This document shows, piece by piece, positions 7,072 to 14,274 of a stretch of 64,000 bases of DNA. Source of the stretch: Christiangramia sabulilitoris (lineage in GTDB: Bacteria; Bacteroidota; Bacteroidia; Flavobacteriales; Flavobacteriaceae); assembly GCF_007050985.1 (NCBI RefSeq), contig NZ_VHSF01000002.1, positions 496,001-560,000 on the forward strand, read 5' to 3'. The notes under the pieces were generated by a model. That model was not told the origin of the DNA. It saw only the letters and a program-made list of their open reading frames with translations, and searched no databases. Each line of letters starts with the position of its first letter. Position 1 is the first letter of the stretch. The position numbers and the translations under genes are program-made.

Positions 7072-7500
7072 CTAATCAATCAAGAACCGGACTTCTTTCG
7101 GAGATCCTTCCGGAATAAGATGGTGAAATTTTATTGGAACTTCGAAAGTTATTATTTCAACTTTTTTATCCGAATTTTCTATTAGAGTGAATATTGCAGG
7201 AAACTCCCTTTCTTCAGCGGAGGATAAATAAGTATAATAAATCGTTTCCAAAGAACTTGAATTACTAAGTTGCTTTTCGTTTTGAATAGTCCATTTTTGA
7301 ATTTCTACAACTTCATTACCATAGCTAACAATAGTAATGTAGCCCTCATTAATAGTAATATCTCTCTTTATCCATTCAATCGTGATATCTGAATCTTCGA
7401 ATATTCCTAAATATTCACTTGCCAAACTTTGATAAGATTTTGACTGTGTATATCCTAAAGCAGAAAGAAATAAGAATAATAAAAACAAGGATCTTTGCAT
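7072..7500 (-). CDS. Exported hypothetical protein, element cargo
   Basis: The 142-residue product starts with a clear signal peptide (MQRSLFLLFLFLSALGYTQS, probable cleavage after TQS). The mature part is mixed alpha/beta, with alternating hydrophobic strands (YITIVSYGNEVVEIQKWTIQ, KVEIITFEVPIKFHHLI) and no Cys, so it is not a lipoprotein. I do not recognise a family. It sits at the outermost left of the element, convergent toward the att site, 12 bases after the next gene, with which it probably forms a transcript. AT-rich codon use matches the rest of the element. Confidence 0.65.
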   Translation of the reverse strand: MQRSLFLLFLFLSALGYTQSKSYQSLASEYLGIFEDSDITIEWIKRDITINEGYITIVSYGNEVVEIQKWTIQNEKQLSNSSSLETIYYTYLSSAEEREFPAIFTLIENSDKKVEIITFEVPIKFHHLIPEGSPKEVRFLID

Positions 7501-7512
7501 ATTGTAAGATAA

Positions 7513-7938
7513 TCATTTCAAATATGTAAATTTTGATCTTCTAATGTACACCTCATCACTCCCATCAATTCCAATTCTATCTCCTCCGCACCTAATATCT
7601 TTAGGTATAATATGACCTTCTTTTTTAATTTCGATATCACGAATCAATCTTTTTATAATTAAACTATCAATTCCAATTTTTACTAAATGGTCTTTTATCC
7701 TATTTTTTATAACCTCTTTCCAAGTAGAAAAATGACCAATATGTATAGTTTTCATGCAATAAATAAAACCATCACAATCTACCAGGACTGTCCAGAGATT
7801 TAAGGAAATTTCAGTTTGGCTACCACCGAATTTTGAAGCCATAAAATAGTAATCTATCTCAATACCGCCTAAAGTATTAGCTGGCTGAGATCTTTGATTT
7901 TTGATCAAAGTGTTTCCGATATAATGATTAAGAGACAT
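7513..7938 (-). CDS. Hypothetical protein, element cargo
   Basis: This is a 141-residue soluble protein. The middle alternates strand-like segments (GIEIDYYFMASKFGGSQTEISLNLWTVLVDCDGFIYCMKTIHIGHF) with a basic helix (STWKEVIKNRIKDHLVKIGIDSLIIKRLIRDIEIKK). It has two cysteines in DCDGFIYC and a glycine-rich RCGGDRIGIDGSDEVYIRR near the end. No family is recognised. It is probably co-transcribed with the exported protein at 7072 and is divergent from the lipoprotein at 8108. Confidence 0.6.
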   Translation of the reverse strand: MSLNHYIGNTLIKNQRSQPANTLGGIEIDYYFMASKFGGSQTEISLNLWTVLVDCDGFIYCMKTIHIGHFSTWKEVIKNRIKDHLVKIGIDSLIIKRLIRDIEIKKEGHIIPKDIRCGGDRIGIDGSDEVYIRRSKFTYLK

Positions 7939-8107
7939 ACATTCATTTTAGGATTATTTCCCAAATTTAGGATTATTTCCTATTTATTTTTTGAGTCTGT
8001 ACTATTTTTTATCTTATTATTTTTTTTATATTTAACCGTACTATTTCCCTACCGAGTACAAGTATGGAGAATCCTCCATTTTATTTAATTAACCAAATTA
8101 CTTAAGA

Positions 8108-8755
8108 ATGAAAAAGTATTTTTATTTAGTCCTCGGACTTATTATGATTTCCTGCTCATCTCCTTTGGACAAGAATTACAATAAGGAAACAATGCAAGAA
8201 GATTTAAAGCAAATAGGTGAATCTGGTAATGTTGATGATGATGAGAAAAAGTTAATTGCAGGATGGATTTTTAAATCAGGTCTAACTGGTGAAAGTTTAG
8301 AAGGTAAGTCTTATTCTGATATTTTAGAAGAAGCCAAAAATTATAAAAAAGAGCAGGAAGAATTAGCAGCTCGGGCACAAAAAGAAGAAGAGGAAAGAAG
8401 ATCCAAATTAGGTGCGGCTCTTACCGTTGCTATGTATGATAAGGGTTATGAAGAATTTAGATACCAGGAGTATTTGACTTATGGATTAGCTTTCAAGAAT
8501 AAAAGCGATAAAAATATAAGAGCATTTAAGGGTTCGCTTTCAATTAAGGATTTATTTGATACAGAAATAAAATCTATAAATCTTACTATTGATGATCCAA
8601 TCAAGGCAGGTGAAACTCATAAAGCCACTTACACTACTGACTACAACCAGTTCATGGATAGCGATTCCAGGTTAAAGAATAAAGATTTGGACGATTTAGT
8701 AATAGTTTGGAATCCTGAAAAAATCATTTTTGATGATGGGACTACTCTAGAATAA
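8108..8755 (+). CDS. Lipoprotein with acidic helical N-domain, element cargo
   Basis: The lipobox is clear (LGLIMISC, Cys about residue 17), so the protein is lipid-anchored. Residues 30-100 are highly charged and helical (KKEQEELAARAQKEEEERRSKLG), likely a coiled coil. The C-terminal half (LTYGLAFKNKSDKNIRAFKGSLSIKDLFDTEIKSINLTID ... AGETHKATY) looks like an immunoglobulin-like or FxLYD-type beta domain. This is the only plus-strand gene of the element and it has its own terminator. Function is unknown; surface-exposure or exclusion roles are possible but unproven. Confidence 0.75.
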   Translation: MKKYFYLVLGLIMISCSSPLDKNYNKETMQEDLKQIGESGNVDDDEKKLIAGWIFKSGLTGESLEGKSYSDILEEAKNYKKEQEELAARAQKEEEERRSKLGAALTVAMYDKGYEEFRYQEYLTYGLAFKNKSDKNIRAFKGSLSIKDLFDTEIKSINLTIDDPIKAGETHKATYTTDYNQFMDSDSRLKNKDLDDLVIVWNPEKIIFDDGTTLE

Positions 8756-8773
8756 ACTAGTTATAATTAGTTA

Positions 8774-8813
8774 AAATTACCTCCTTACTAATTTAATAGA
8801 AGGAGGTATTTTA
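8774..8813 (+). terminator. Bidirectional terminator between convergent genes
   Basis: TACCTCCTT (8778-8786) and AAGGAGGTA (8800-8808) form a perfect 9-bp stem flanked by A-rich and T-rich tracts. It separates the lipoprotein gene from the minus-strand genes that end at 8841. Confidence 0.8.
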
Positions 8814-8840
8814 ATTTGATATAAATCTGTTTTTATGGGG

Positions 8841-9218
8841 TTATTCAAACTGGCATACAACTTCACCGAGAAGAAAAATTTTGTTATCATGCATACCGGT
8901 ATTATTGTATAAAGAGGCTATTTTAGCCGCCTTTAGATTATAATAAACTGCCATAAACCCCACCCTTTCCTGCTCTGTCTGGCTTTTTAAATATTCCTCT
9001 ATATCCTGATTTATATCTAACAGAAGAGGCCTCTCAGATGCGTTTGAATATTTACTCCAGTATTCTCTTAATTGTTCTTTAAGTTGATCCGGATCTAAAT
9101 TTTCATCGCCAAATATTTTAAAGCCTTTTTCTAGTACGGTGCAAATTTTATGACTGGATAAATCATGCGCTTCCAGTAGATTAATAAACTCAGGTATTGT
9201 TTTAAATGAGGCCTTCAT
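8841..9218 (-). CDS. Hypothetical phage-like protein
   Basis: The 125-residue soluble, mostly helical protein (FKTIPEFINLLEAHDLSSHKICTVLEKGFKIFGDENL; DQLKEQLREYWSKYSN) has no motif I can name. Its ATG overlaps the stop of the upstream gene (TAATG), so the two are translationally coupled. It is the last gene of the element's long minus-strand block. Confidence 0.65.
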   Translation of the reverse strand: MKASFKTIPEFINLLEAHDLSSHKICTVLEKGFKIFGDENLDPDQLKEQLREYWSKYSNASERPLLLDINQDIEEYLKSQTEQERVGFMAVYYNLKAAKIASLYNNTGMHDNKIFLLGEVVCQFE

Positions 9219-9478
9219 TATTCTGTAAAATCTATAGTAATTACTGGTTGGTCTTTATCTTGTTTTATCTCAGTACTTTTTAATTTTGGCACTACATACT
9301 GTGCCAAATCTAAAAAGGCCTTAATGCGATCTTTAGGCTCTAACTCATCAAAATCCTGATGCAGTCTATCCATGTTATCCTCTAGTAAATACTTAAAGCG
9401 TTCGCGTATTTCGGTAGTAGCTTTATTTTTACTGCCTTTTTTTCGACCTCCAAGATTATTACCTTCTTTAAATGGCAT
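9218..9478 (-). CDS. Small phage-type DNA-binding-like protein (GGRKKGSKNK N-terminus)
   Basis: The 86 residues begin MPFKEGNNLGGRKKGSKNKATTEIRERFKYLL. This GxxxGGRxKGSxNK basic arm followed by a helical segment recurs in small proteins of Bacteroidota prophages and islands (terminase-small-subunit-like or DUF5681-like). The middle (LEPKDRIKAFLDLAQYVVPKLKSTEI) is also typical of that group. A nucleic-acid-binding role is inferred from the basic arm. It is coupled to the downstream gene by a TAATG overlap. Confidence 0.72.
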   Translation of the reverse strand: MPFKEGNNLGGRKKGSKNKATTEIRERFKYLLEDNMDRLHQDFDELEPKDRIKAFLDLAQYVVPKLKSTEIKQDKDQPVITIDFTE

Positions 9479-9567
9479 GATACATTGTGTTAGTTAATCA
9501 TTAATAAAAGAACGCACCGCCAGAAGTTAAATAAAGAGGGTTAACGATGCGCTCAATTACTTAGTCC

Positions 9568-10110
9568 TTAGGCTTTGAATAAATTCGGATTTATTTCAAG
9601 TCTGTTATTCTTTAAAAGAAATTTTCCCTGTATGCCCCGTTGTAATTGAGCATAAGTAACGTTTGTAAATTCTTCCAGTTCTGAGGCACATTGTAAAAAC
9701 CTTTCCAGGGTTTCATGTTCCTTTTCCATCCCTTCGGCTAAATACCAATTATAATCCTCCTGATCCAGAGTTAAAGCGGTGCTTTTCTTAGTAACCTTCA
9801 AGCCCTTACAAGTACCTTTAAGCCTGTTATATTCTCCGAATAATTTACTTACCATACTTTGATCAAACTCAGTATTTTTAATTGCTTTCTCCTTCTGAAC
9901 GCCTTTAGGAAAAAACTGCTTGTTTTCTTCCCAGTATTGATCCAAGATATATTCAACAGGGTTATCTATAAATGCCTTGTAATCGTGTATTTCAACTTCG
10001 GCTTTTTCCGCCTCCATCAGCATATCATTAAATAGATCCTGCATTTTAGTTTGCTTGGATAGTTCCGTTAAATATCCAGATTCGTTAAAGTGAATGACTT
10101 TTTTACTCAT
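9568..10110 (-). CDS. Hypothetical element protein (helical)
   Basis: I chose the ATG at 10110 (MSKKVIHFNESGYLTEL, 180 residues) rather than the upstream start, because the extra 21 residues read like non-coding leader and overlap the previous gene. The product is acidic and helical (MQDLFNDMLMEAEKAEVEIHDYKAFIDNPVEYILDQYWEENKQFF). The ending LLKNNRLEINPNLFKA is conserved-looking in similar island proteins I have seen, but I cannot name the family. Confidence 0.62.
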   Translation of the reverse strand: MSKKVIHFNESGYLTELSKQTKMQDLFNDMLMEAEKAEVEIHDYKAFIDNPVEYILDQYWEENKQFFPKGVQKEKAIKNTEFDQSMVSKLFGEYNRLKGTCKGLKVTKKSTALTLDQEDYNWYLAEGMEKEHETLERFLQCASELEEFTNVTYAQLQRGIQGKFLLKNNRLEINPNLFKA

Positions 10111-10114
10111 ATTA

Positions 10115-10297
10115 TTATTGATTTGTGGATTTACTATGTTTGAGAAGGGTGTATTTACGATCAGAAGAAACACCTTGCCCTAAATCTTTTTTATCTGGAT
10201 AGTTTTCTAACATCCAATTTTTTAATGCCTGGATCCTTTGTGCGTTATTCACTTTCGAGGCTGTTAAGTGATACGTATCTAACATAGGTTGAAACAT
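10115..10297 (-). CDS. Small basic hypothetical protein
   Basis: The 60-residue frame (TASKVNNAQRIQALKNWMLENYPDKKDLGQGVSSDRKYTLLKH) sits between the ribbon-helix-helix gene and the 180-residue gene. It overlaps the former by 53 bases in another frame if the first ATG is used; a start at the fifth codon reduces the overlap. Composition looks coding but no family is recognised. Confidence 0.42.
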   Translation of the reverse strand: MFQPMLDTYHLTASKVNNAQRIQALKNWMLENYPDKKDLGQGVSSDRKYTLLKHSKSTNQ

Positions 10298-10397
10298 CCA
10301 GACCTACTTTTTCGGCTTTGCTTTTAAGCCTTGTCACATCCTCTGACTTATATCGAACGCCCATTATAGAGCTTCTTTTATTTATATTATTATCCAT
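10245..10397 (-). CDS. Ribbon-helix-helix (CopG/MobC-like) DNA-binding protein, 50 aa
   Basis: This short frame starts at ATG 10397 and ends with TAA at 10245. Its sequence includes SSIMGVRYKSEDVTRLKSKA and then EKVGLDVSTYVRYVSL: a beta strand (GVRYK), then two helices with the xxVSxYVRxxxL pattern of MobC/RHH proteins. In mobilisable elements MobC-like proteins help a relaxase at oriT; others are repressors. No relaxase is present here, so a regulatory or accessory mobilisation role are both possible. Confidence 0.6.
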   Translation of the reverse strand: MDNNINKRSSIMGVRYKSEDVTRLKSKAEKVGLDVSTYVRYVSLNSLESE

Positions 10398-10481
10398 GAT
10401 TTAGAGTATTTTATACGCTTGTACAACTGAATAACAAGAAAGAGTTGATTTTGTGACATTCATTTTCAAGATTTTTGCAAT

Positions 10482-10514
10482 AAAAAAACCGCCAATTTTG
10501 CAACTAGCGGTTTT
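10482..10514 (-). terminator. Terminator after the Lin1244/Lin1753-domain gene
   Basis: Read on the minus strand, AAACCGC and GCGGTTT close a loop of about 13 bases and are followed by a run of T. It lies 20 bases after the stop of the gene at 10535-11326 and splits the element into an integrase-replication unit and a downstream unit. Confidence 0.75.
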
Positions 10515-10534
10515 ATCTAAAACTTTCCTTCTAA

Positions 10535-11326
10535 CTATAATACTCCAGTCAAATAATGATCTTTCTTTTGCTTACTGCCGTATAATTTTGAGTCCTTAGC
10601 AAGAAAGGCTTCAACATAAGTATCTACTCTTTCAAGAAAATGAGTAGGATGAGTAATCATCGTGTTATACTTTATATTCTCCTGCTGAAATAAGCCTTTT
10701 AAAGCCATTCTAAATTCCTCTCGAGTATAATCTTCCCTAAACTTTTTAAAGTTCGCTAGATCCTCTGGTTTAAGTCTTTTAAGATTAGAATCTGCATTCT
10801 TATAAGTTTTTCTGCATTTAGCCCAATCTTCCAAAAAATCATTCTCTGTAAAAGCAGAAAGAGAGATTTCTTTTTCTTTCTTTTCTTTTACTTTCTTTTC
10901 ATTTAATGCTTTGCCTTCGCTATGCGTTCGCATTAAAGTAGAATCATTCTTTTCCTTCTTATTCCAACGCTTATTGGCAGCCTCTCGAGCCTTATCAGAT
11001 TTCTCATGCATTTTCATCATTCTTTCTAGAAGGCTCTTCGAATAAAATTTAGTTCCACATTCTGTAAATTCAAATAAATTAAAATCTTCCACTATTTCTT
11101 GGATGGTTTCCGGATCAACCCTAAGATCATAGCCTATTAACTTATAATCTTTCGAGCAGCAATAGTCTTTATTTTCTCTCATTTTTTCGATGATGCTCCA
11201 ATACACCCCGTATCCTTCCATACCAAATTCCATCCGTAACGCTAAAATTTTCTCATCATTCCTGGCGTTACTATCGTGAGAGAAATAGTAAGCTTCTTTC
11301 CTATTATTTAAACTTTCCTTTTTCAT
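10535..11326 (-). CDS. Lin1244/Lin1753-domain (DUF4373) replication-type protein
   Basis: The N-terminal half (AYYFSHDSNARNDEKILALRMEFGMEGYGVYWSIIEKMREN ... LIGYDLRVDPETIQEIVEDFNLFE) is the Lin1244/Lin1753 N-terminal domain found in phage and plasmid replication-initiation or DnaD-like proteins. A basic linker (DKAREAANKRWNKKEK) and a C-terminal helical part follow (FKKFREDYTREEFRMALKGLFQQENIKYNTMITHPTHFLERVDTYVEAFL), resembling DnaD-type ends. It probably starts element replication or loads helicase; that is inference. It is tightly packed behind the 92-residue gene (2 bases apart). Confidence 0.78.
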   Translation of the reverse strand: MKKESLNNRKEAYYFSHDSNARNDEKILALRMEFGMEGYGVYWSIIEKMRENKDYCCSKDYKLIGYDLRVDPETIQEIVEDFNLFEFTECGTKFYSKSLLERMMKMHEKSDKAREAANKRWNKKEKNDSTLMRTHSEGKALNEKKVKEKKEKEISLSAFTENDFLEDWAKCRKTYKNADSNLKRLKPEDLANFKKFREDYTREEFRMALKGLFQQENIKYNTMITHPTHFLERVDTYVEAFLAKDSKLYGSKQKKDHYLTGVL

Positions 11327-11328
11327 CT

Positions 11329-11607
11329 TTAAAATAGTTTTAGTTGGTTTGACTTAGGAAATAATTCGGGATCTGCGGTATATTCATTTACAGAAGGATA
11401 TCCGGTTATCGAGCACCTTCTTTTTTTCAATATCGCAAGACGTTCCTCCTTAAGTAAAGTATTAACATATCTACAAATGTTTTCCCTCATTACACCCGTA
11501 TAAACATCTGCCTCTTTCATAGTCATAGGTTGTTCTTTAAACGCTAAATAGATTAATCGTAATTGATCAAAATATTTTTTATCTCCGTGTATATCATTCA
11601 ATTCCAT
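11329..11607 (-). CDS. Winged-helix-like small protein of mobile elements
   Basis: The 92-residue protein has a likely winged-helix core: KYFDQLRLIYLAFKEQPMTMKEADVYTGVMRENICRYVNTLLKEERLAILKKRRC, with a helix-turn-helix around MTMKEADVYTG / RENICRYVNTLLKE. Such proteins are common in Bacteroidota islands, next to DUF4373 proteins. It lies 4 bases after the excisionase-like gene and 2 bases before the replication gene, indicating one operon. Confidence 0.7.
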   Translation of the reverse strand: MELNDIHGDKKYFDQLRLIYLAFKEQPMTMKEADVYTGVMRENICRYVNTLLKEERLAILKKRRCSITGYPSVNEYTADPELFPKSNQLKLF

Positions 11608-11611
11608 AACC

Positions 11612-11896
11612 CTACTTCTTTAATTCAGTTAGAGATTCCATTAACTCACTTCTCTTATAGTATCTTCTATTAGCAATACCATAGGCTTTTACTTTGCCCT
11701 TATTAGTCCATGCCCACAGCGTACTGGAATTAATTTTAAGAAGTTTACAGGTTTCTTCTCTTGTAAGAAGTTCGTCTTCAGCTTCGTGTTTTCTGAAGGT
11801 TTTTTGAAAAGTTTCAAGCTGACTTTTTACGCTTTCCTGAATTAGTCTTGTTAACTTTTCAGGAGTAACGCTTTGTAATAAAACTGAATGTTCCAT
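11612..11896 (-). CDS. Helix-turn-helix protein of the excisionase (HTH_17) type
   Basis: The C-terminal 50 residues are a MerR-like HTH_17 domain: DELLTREETCKLLKINSSTLWAWTNKGKVKAYGIANRRYYKRSEL. This is the standard pattern of small excisionases and element regulators in Bacteroidota. The N-terminus (LTRLIQESVKSQLETFQKTFRKHE) is a helical extension. It is well placed to control excision or transcription of the operon it heads. Confidence 0.84.
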   Translation of the reverse strand: MEHSVLLQSVTPEKLTRLIQESVKSQLETFQKTFRKHEAEDELLTREETCKLLKINSSTLWAWTNKGKVKAYGIANRRYYKRSELMESLTELKK

Positions 11897-11987
11897 TGAT
11901 TCTTATATTAAAATTATAAGCGCAATGAAGTACTGGAATCACGACTAAAAAGACCGCAGTTTGCAACTTTTTCGCCGCCAGTGATTA

Positions 11988-12674
11988 TTATAGTTTATAA
12001 GCTTGTTTCAAATTGGAATAGGTACTAAGTCTATGCCTATTGTTACTTTGTTTAATGTTCGTAAATTCAATTTTCTTCAGTGATATTTCGTAGGTTTCGT
12101 TTATCCAATCTCGAAAATTAACCTTACTTACGGTTGGATGTATTAAACGATCACGCCGCATTGCTTCAAAAATGAAACTAACATCGGCTCTACTATTTTC
12201 GTTAATCTTCCATTCTTCAAAAAGAACTTCCCATAATTGAAAAGCACCAGGCGCAAAGATTGATAAATGACCACCTTCCATAGGAAGTTTCTCATCATCT
12301 CTCAGCTTAGAATGAAGAAGATTAATATATTTTTTAACCTGCTTTTTATAGCTAGGTTTCTTCAAAAGGCTTAAATCCAATTTTGCTATGTGACTAAGTT
12401 CATTTTCGATAAAATCTTTTTCCGTCAACTCAAGGCCATCTTGATATTTAGAAAAATTCAATTTACCTATATCTTTTGCAACACCATTCACCGGCACAAA
12501 TTCATCACTTTCTACAGATCTTTCATCACTATTATTAAAGTACCAAACACATAAGTTATTATTATAAATTTCTTCTACGTTTTGAAATGAATTTTCTGTC
12601 CTCTTTAATATGTTACTTAGCAGAATTGATGAATCAAGTTGATTTAAAAAATTGTAAAATTTTGATTTATCCAT
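11988..12674 (-). CDS. Hypothetical protein coupled to the integrase
   Basis: This is a 228-residue protein with no motif I recognise. It has an acidic middle (VESDEFVPVNGVAKDIGKLNFSKYQDGLELTEKDFIENEL) and a C-terminal region with FIFEAMRRDRLIHPTVSKVNFRDWINETYEISLKKIEF, resembling the small C-terminal helical domains of phage-island proteins. Its ATG overlaps the integrase stop (TAATG), so it is translated with the integrase and may assist recombination. Confidence 0.68.
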   Translation of the reverse strand: MDKSKFYNFLNQLDSSILLSNILKRTENSFQNVEEIYNNNLCVWYFNNSDERSVESDEFVPVNGVAKDIGKLNFSKYQDGLELTEKDFIENELSHIAKLDLSLLKKPSYKKQVKKYINLLHSKLRDDEKLPMEGGHLSIFAPGAFQLWEVLFEEWKINENSRADVSFIFEAMRRDRLIHPTVSKVNFRDWINETYEISLKKIEFTNIKQSNNRHRLSTYSNLKQAYKL

Positions 12675-13939
12675 TATTCAAAGTAGTTGTAAGCATCCAA
12701 GGCTAAATCCTTGTTGCTCTTCTTAATATAATTTAGAAAGGCCTTTTCTGAAGTATGCCCTGTTATTGTTCTTAAATAGGTTGTAGGCACTCTACCATAG
12801 TGATTAGTAGCAAATGAGCGCCTTCCAATATGAGAAGTAACCAGTTCCCATTTTTTAAAGGTATCTAAAATATCTCTATAATCGTTTTTAGTCGGCGTTA
12901 CTCCATCCGGGGCAATACTTACCCTCCTTTTTCCCTGGACTTCTTCATTTATCTGCGCCTTTTTACAAACTATCTTAATATAGTCATTGTATTTCTGAGC
13001 GCTAATAGCTCTGGGAAAGTTACCATTATATTTTTCGGTTACTTCCCTGGCTTTTTTGGTGAAAGGAATAGACATTAACTTTTTAGTTTTTTTCTGGCGA
13101 AACTCTAGTAAAAATTTACCATCCTCCCTCCGGATCATATCTTTGGTAAACCTCATGAAGTCCGAAACCCTTTGTCCCGTAAAATAGCTTATTAAAAGCC
13201 AATCTCTAGCATTATTCAAATAGTCCTCTTTCAATTTAAGCTTCTCAACTTTTTCTATTTCCTCCGGCGTTAAATAAATATGCTTAACCTCTTCCCTTTG
13301 TAGTTTAAGTCCGTCTAATTGATGATGGATATCTAATCCTAGGTGCTTAGCATGAAAGCAGATTGTTTTAATCAATACTAACTCCCGTTGTTGTGTATTT
13401 TGGGAGTAATTGTGCTTATTACTGAAATCAACATAAGCCTTTTTAAAGCCCTCATTTATATCTTTAATATAAATAGTCCTTCTTAATTCTTTTTGCAGTC
13501 TAAGCATCTTATTTTTAGCAATGTTCACCTTCTTTACATTGCTTTTAGATATTTCGTTTTTTCTATAATCGAGATAATATTCAATATACCCTATTAGATC
13601 CTTAGGAATCTCTTTTCCAGTCTGATTAGGATTATAGAAATTAGAAATAACTGATTCTAACCAGGGTTTATCAATTCGGCTTGGATCGCTTTTATAATAT
13701 TCATCTAGGATAAAACTTTCTAATTTACTCAGCTGTTGATTAACCTCTGTTTGAAGGTTTCTCATTTCAATATCCTTAATTCTTTTTTTATCGTGAAAGT
13801 TCTGCCAGTAGTCTTTTGAGATTATTTCCTGAGTCTTTCCTCCTATTACATTATCCTTTTCATTATAACGAAACAATAAACGGAGATTAACAGGTGCTTT
13901 TTCCTTTTTAGAACGGTATAAAAAATTGACTGTAGCCAT
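12674..13939 (-). CDS. Tyrosine recombinase (integrase) of the ssrA element
   Basis: This 421-residue integrase has an N-terminal arm-binding region (MATVNFLYRSKKEKAPVNLRLLF), a SAM-like core-binding domain (about 110-220) and a catalytic domain with TGQRVSDF (Arg about residue 257), SHIGRRSFATNHYG (H-x-x-R about 371-374) and ITGHTSEKAFLNYI (second His and the nucleophilic Tyr about 403). All catalytic residues are present, so it should be active. It is read away from the right end of the element and lies close to the 14134 attachment site, as is usual. The target is the tmRNA 3' end. Confidence 0.93.
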   Translation of the reverse strand: MATVNFLYRSKKEKAPVNLRLLFRYNEKDNVIGGKTQEIISKDYWQNFHDKKRIKDIEMRNLQTEVNQQLSKLESFILDEYYKSDPSRIDKPWLESVISNFYNPNQTGKEIPKDLIGYIEYYLDYRKNEISKSNVKKVNIAKNKMLRLQKELRRTIYIKDINEGFKKAYVDFSNKHNYSQNTQQRELVLIKTICFHAKHLGLDIHHQLDGLKLQREEVKHIYLTPEEIEKVEKLKLKEDYLNNARDWLLISYFTGQRVSDFMRFTKDMIRREDGKFLLEFRQKKTKKLMSIPFTKKAREVTEKYNGNFPRAISAQKYNDYIKIVCKKAQINEEVQGKRRVSIAPDGVTPTKNDYRDILDTFKKWELVTSHIGRRSFATNHYGRVPTTYLRTITGHTSEKAFLNYIKKSNKDLALDAYNYFE

Positions 13940-13976
13940 AACCCTTAGTATTAGTACAATACAAAATTACCAAAAA

Positions 13977-13996
13977 TGTACGGCTATTGTACGGTA
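13977..13996 (+). promoter_or_regulatory. Putative integrase arm-type site, right
   Basis: Two GTACGG words start at 13978 and 13989, 11 bases apart (TGTACGGCTATTGTACGG), matching the left-end pair at 7049/7060. They lie in the integrase leader, so the protein may also repress its own gene here. Confidence 0.5.
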
Positions 13997-14133
13997 ATAC
14001 ACAAATAAATACAAATTAAATAAAACCATTGCAATTAAAAAAAGCTTTTAAAACCCCTTTATTTATTGTTTTTATGAATCTACACTAGGTTATTAGGTTA
14101 TTACAATAATATCTCATTTTGTGTATTAGTGCT

Positions 14134-14147
14134 CCCTCCGACTCCAC
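14134..14147 (+). repeat. Right attachment site
   Basis: This is an exact 14-bp copy of the tmRNA 3' end (CCCTCCGACTCCAC). Everything to the right is expected to be the original sequence downstream of ssrA. Confidence 0.85.
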
Positions 14148-14151
14148 CTTC

Positions 14152-14193
14152 GCTCGCCGAAGCTCATTTTTAGAGCGAAGGCGAGCTTTTTTT
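14152..14193 (+). terminator. Displaced original tmRNA terminator
   Basis: GCTCGCC (14152-14158) pairs with GGCGAGC (14180-14186), with an inner GCTC/GAGC pairing across a 3x3 internal loop. Seven T follow. In the uninterrupted chromosome it would lie a few bases after tmRNA. Confidence 0.7.
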
Positions 14194-14274
14194 ATTTTAG
14201 ACCATTTCCATAATTTTAGTTTAATCTGGCGAGCTTCGGTGGACAAAGTCCACCCTGATTTAATTTGTCTAATT

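Larger units (their letters stand above)
6977..14147. mobile_element. 7.2-kb integrative element in ssrA
   Basis: It is bounded by 14-bp direct repeats, one being the end of tmRNA. It carries a tyrosine recombinase at the right end, an excisionase-like HTH protein, a Lin1244/Lin1753-domain replication-type protein, a ribbon-helix-helix protein, several small phage-like proteins and three cargo genes at the left. The inside is visibly more AT-rich than the flanks. Matching GTACGR pairs with 11-bp spacing lie inside both ends. No capsid, portal, large terminase, relaxase or conjugation gene is present. It therefore depends on a helper phage or conjugative element, or moves only within the cell. 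Confidence 0.87.

Noticed and set aside
8841-10297. CRISPR or toxin-antitoxin reading of the small minus-strand genes of the element
   Set aside because: No repeat-spacer pattern exists, and no toxin fold or paired antitoxin could be recognised; the RHH protein alone is not enough.
12674-13939. Integron integrase or XerCD reading of the recombinase
   Set aside because: The long N-terminal arm domain, the element context and the tmRNA attachment repeats fit a phage/island integrase; no attC sites are seen.
14119-14274. Upstream extension of the GIY-YIG frame
   Set aside because: The extra 52 codons cover the right attachment site, the displaced terminator and palindromes, and the family begins at MDAWTVYLV.
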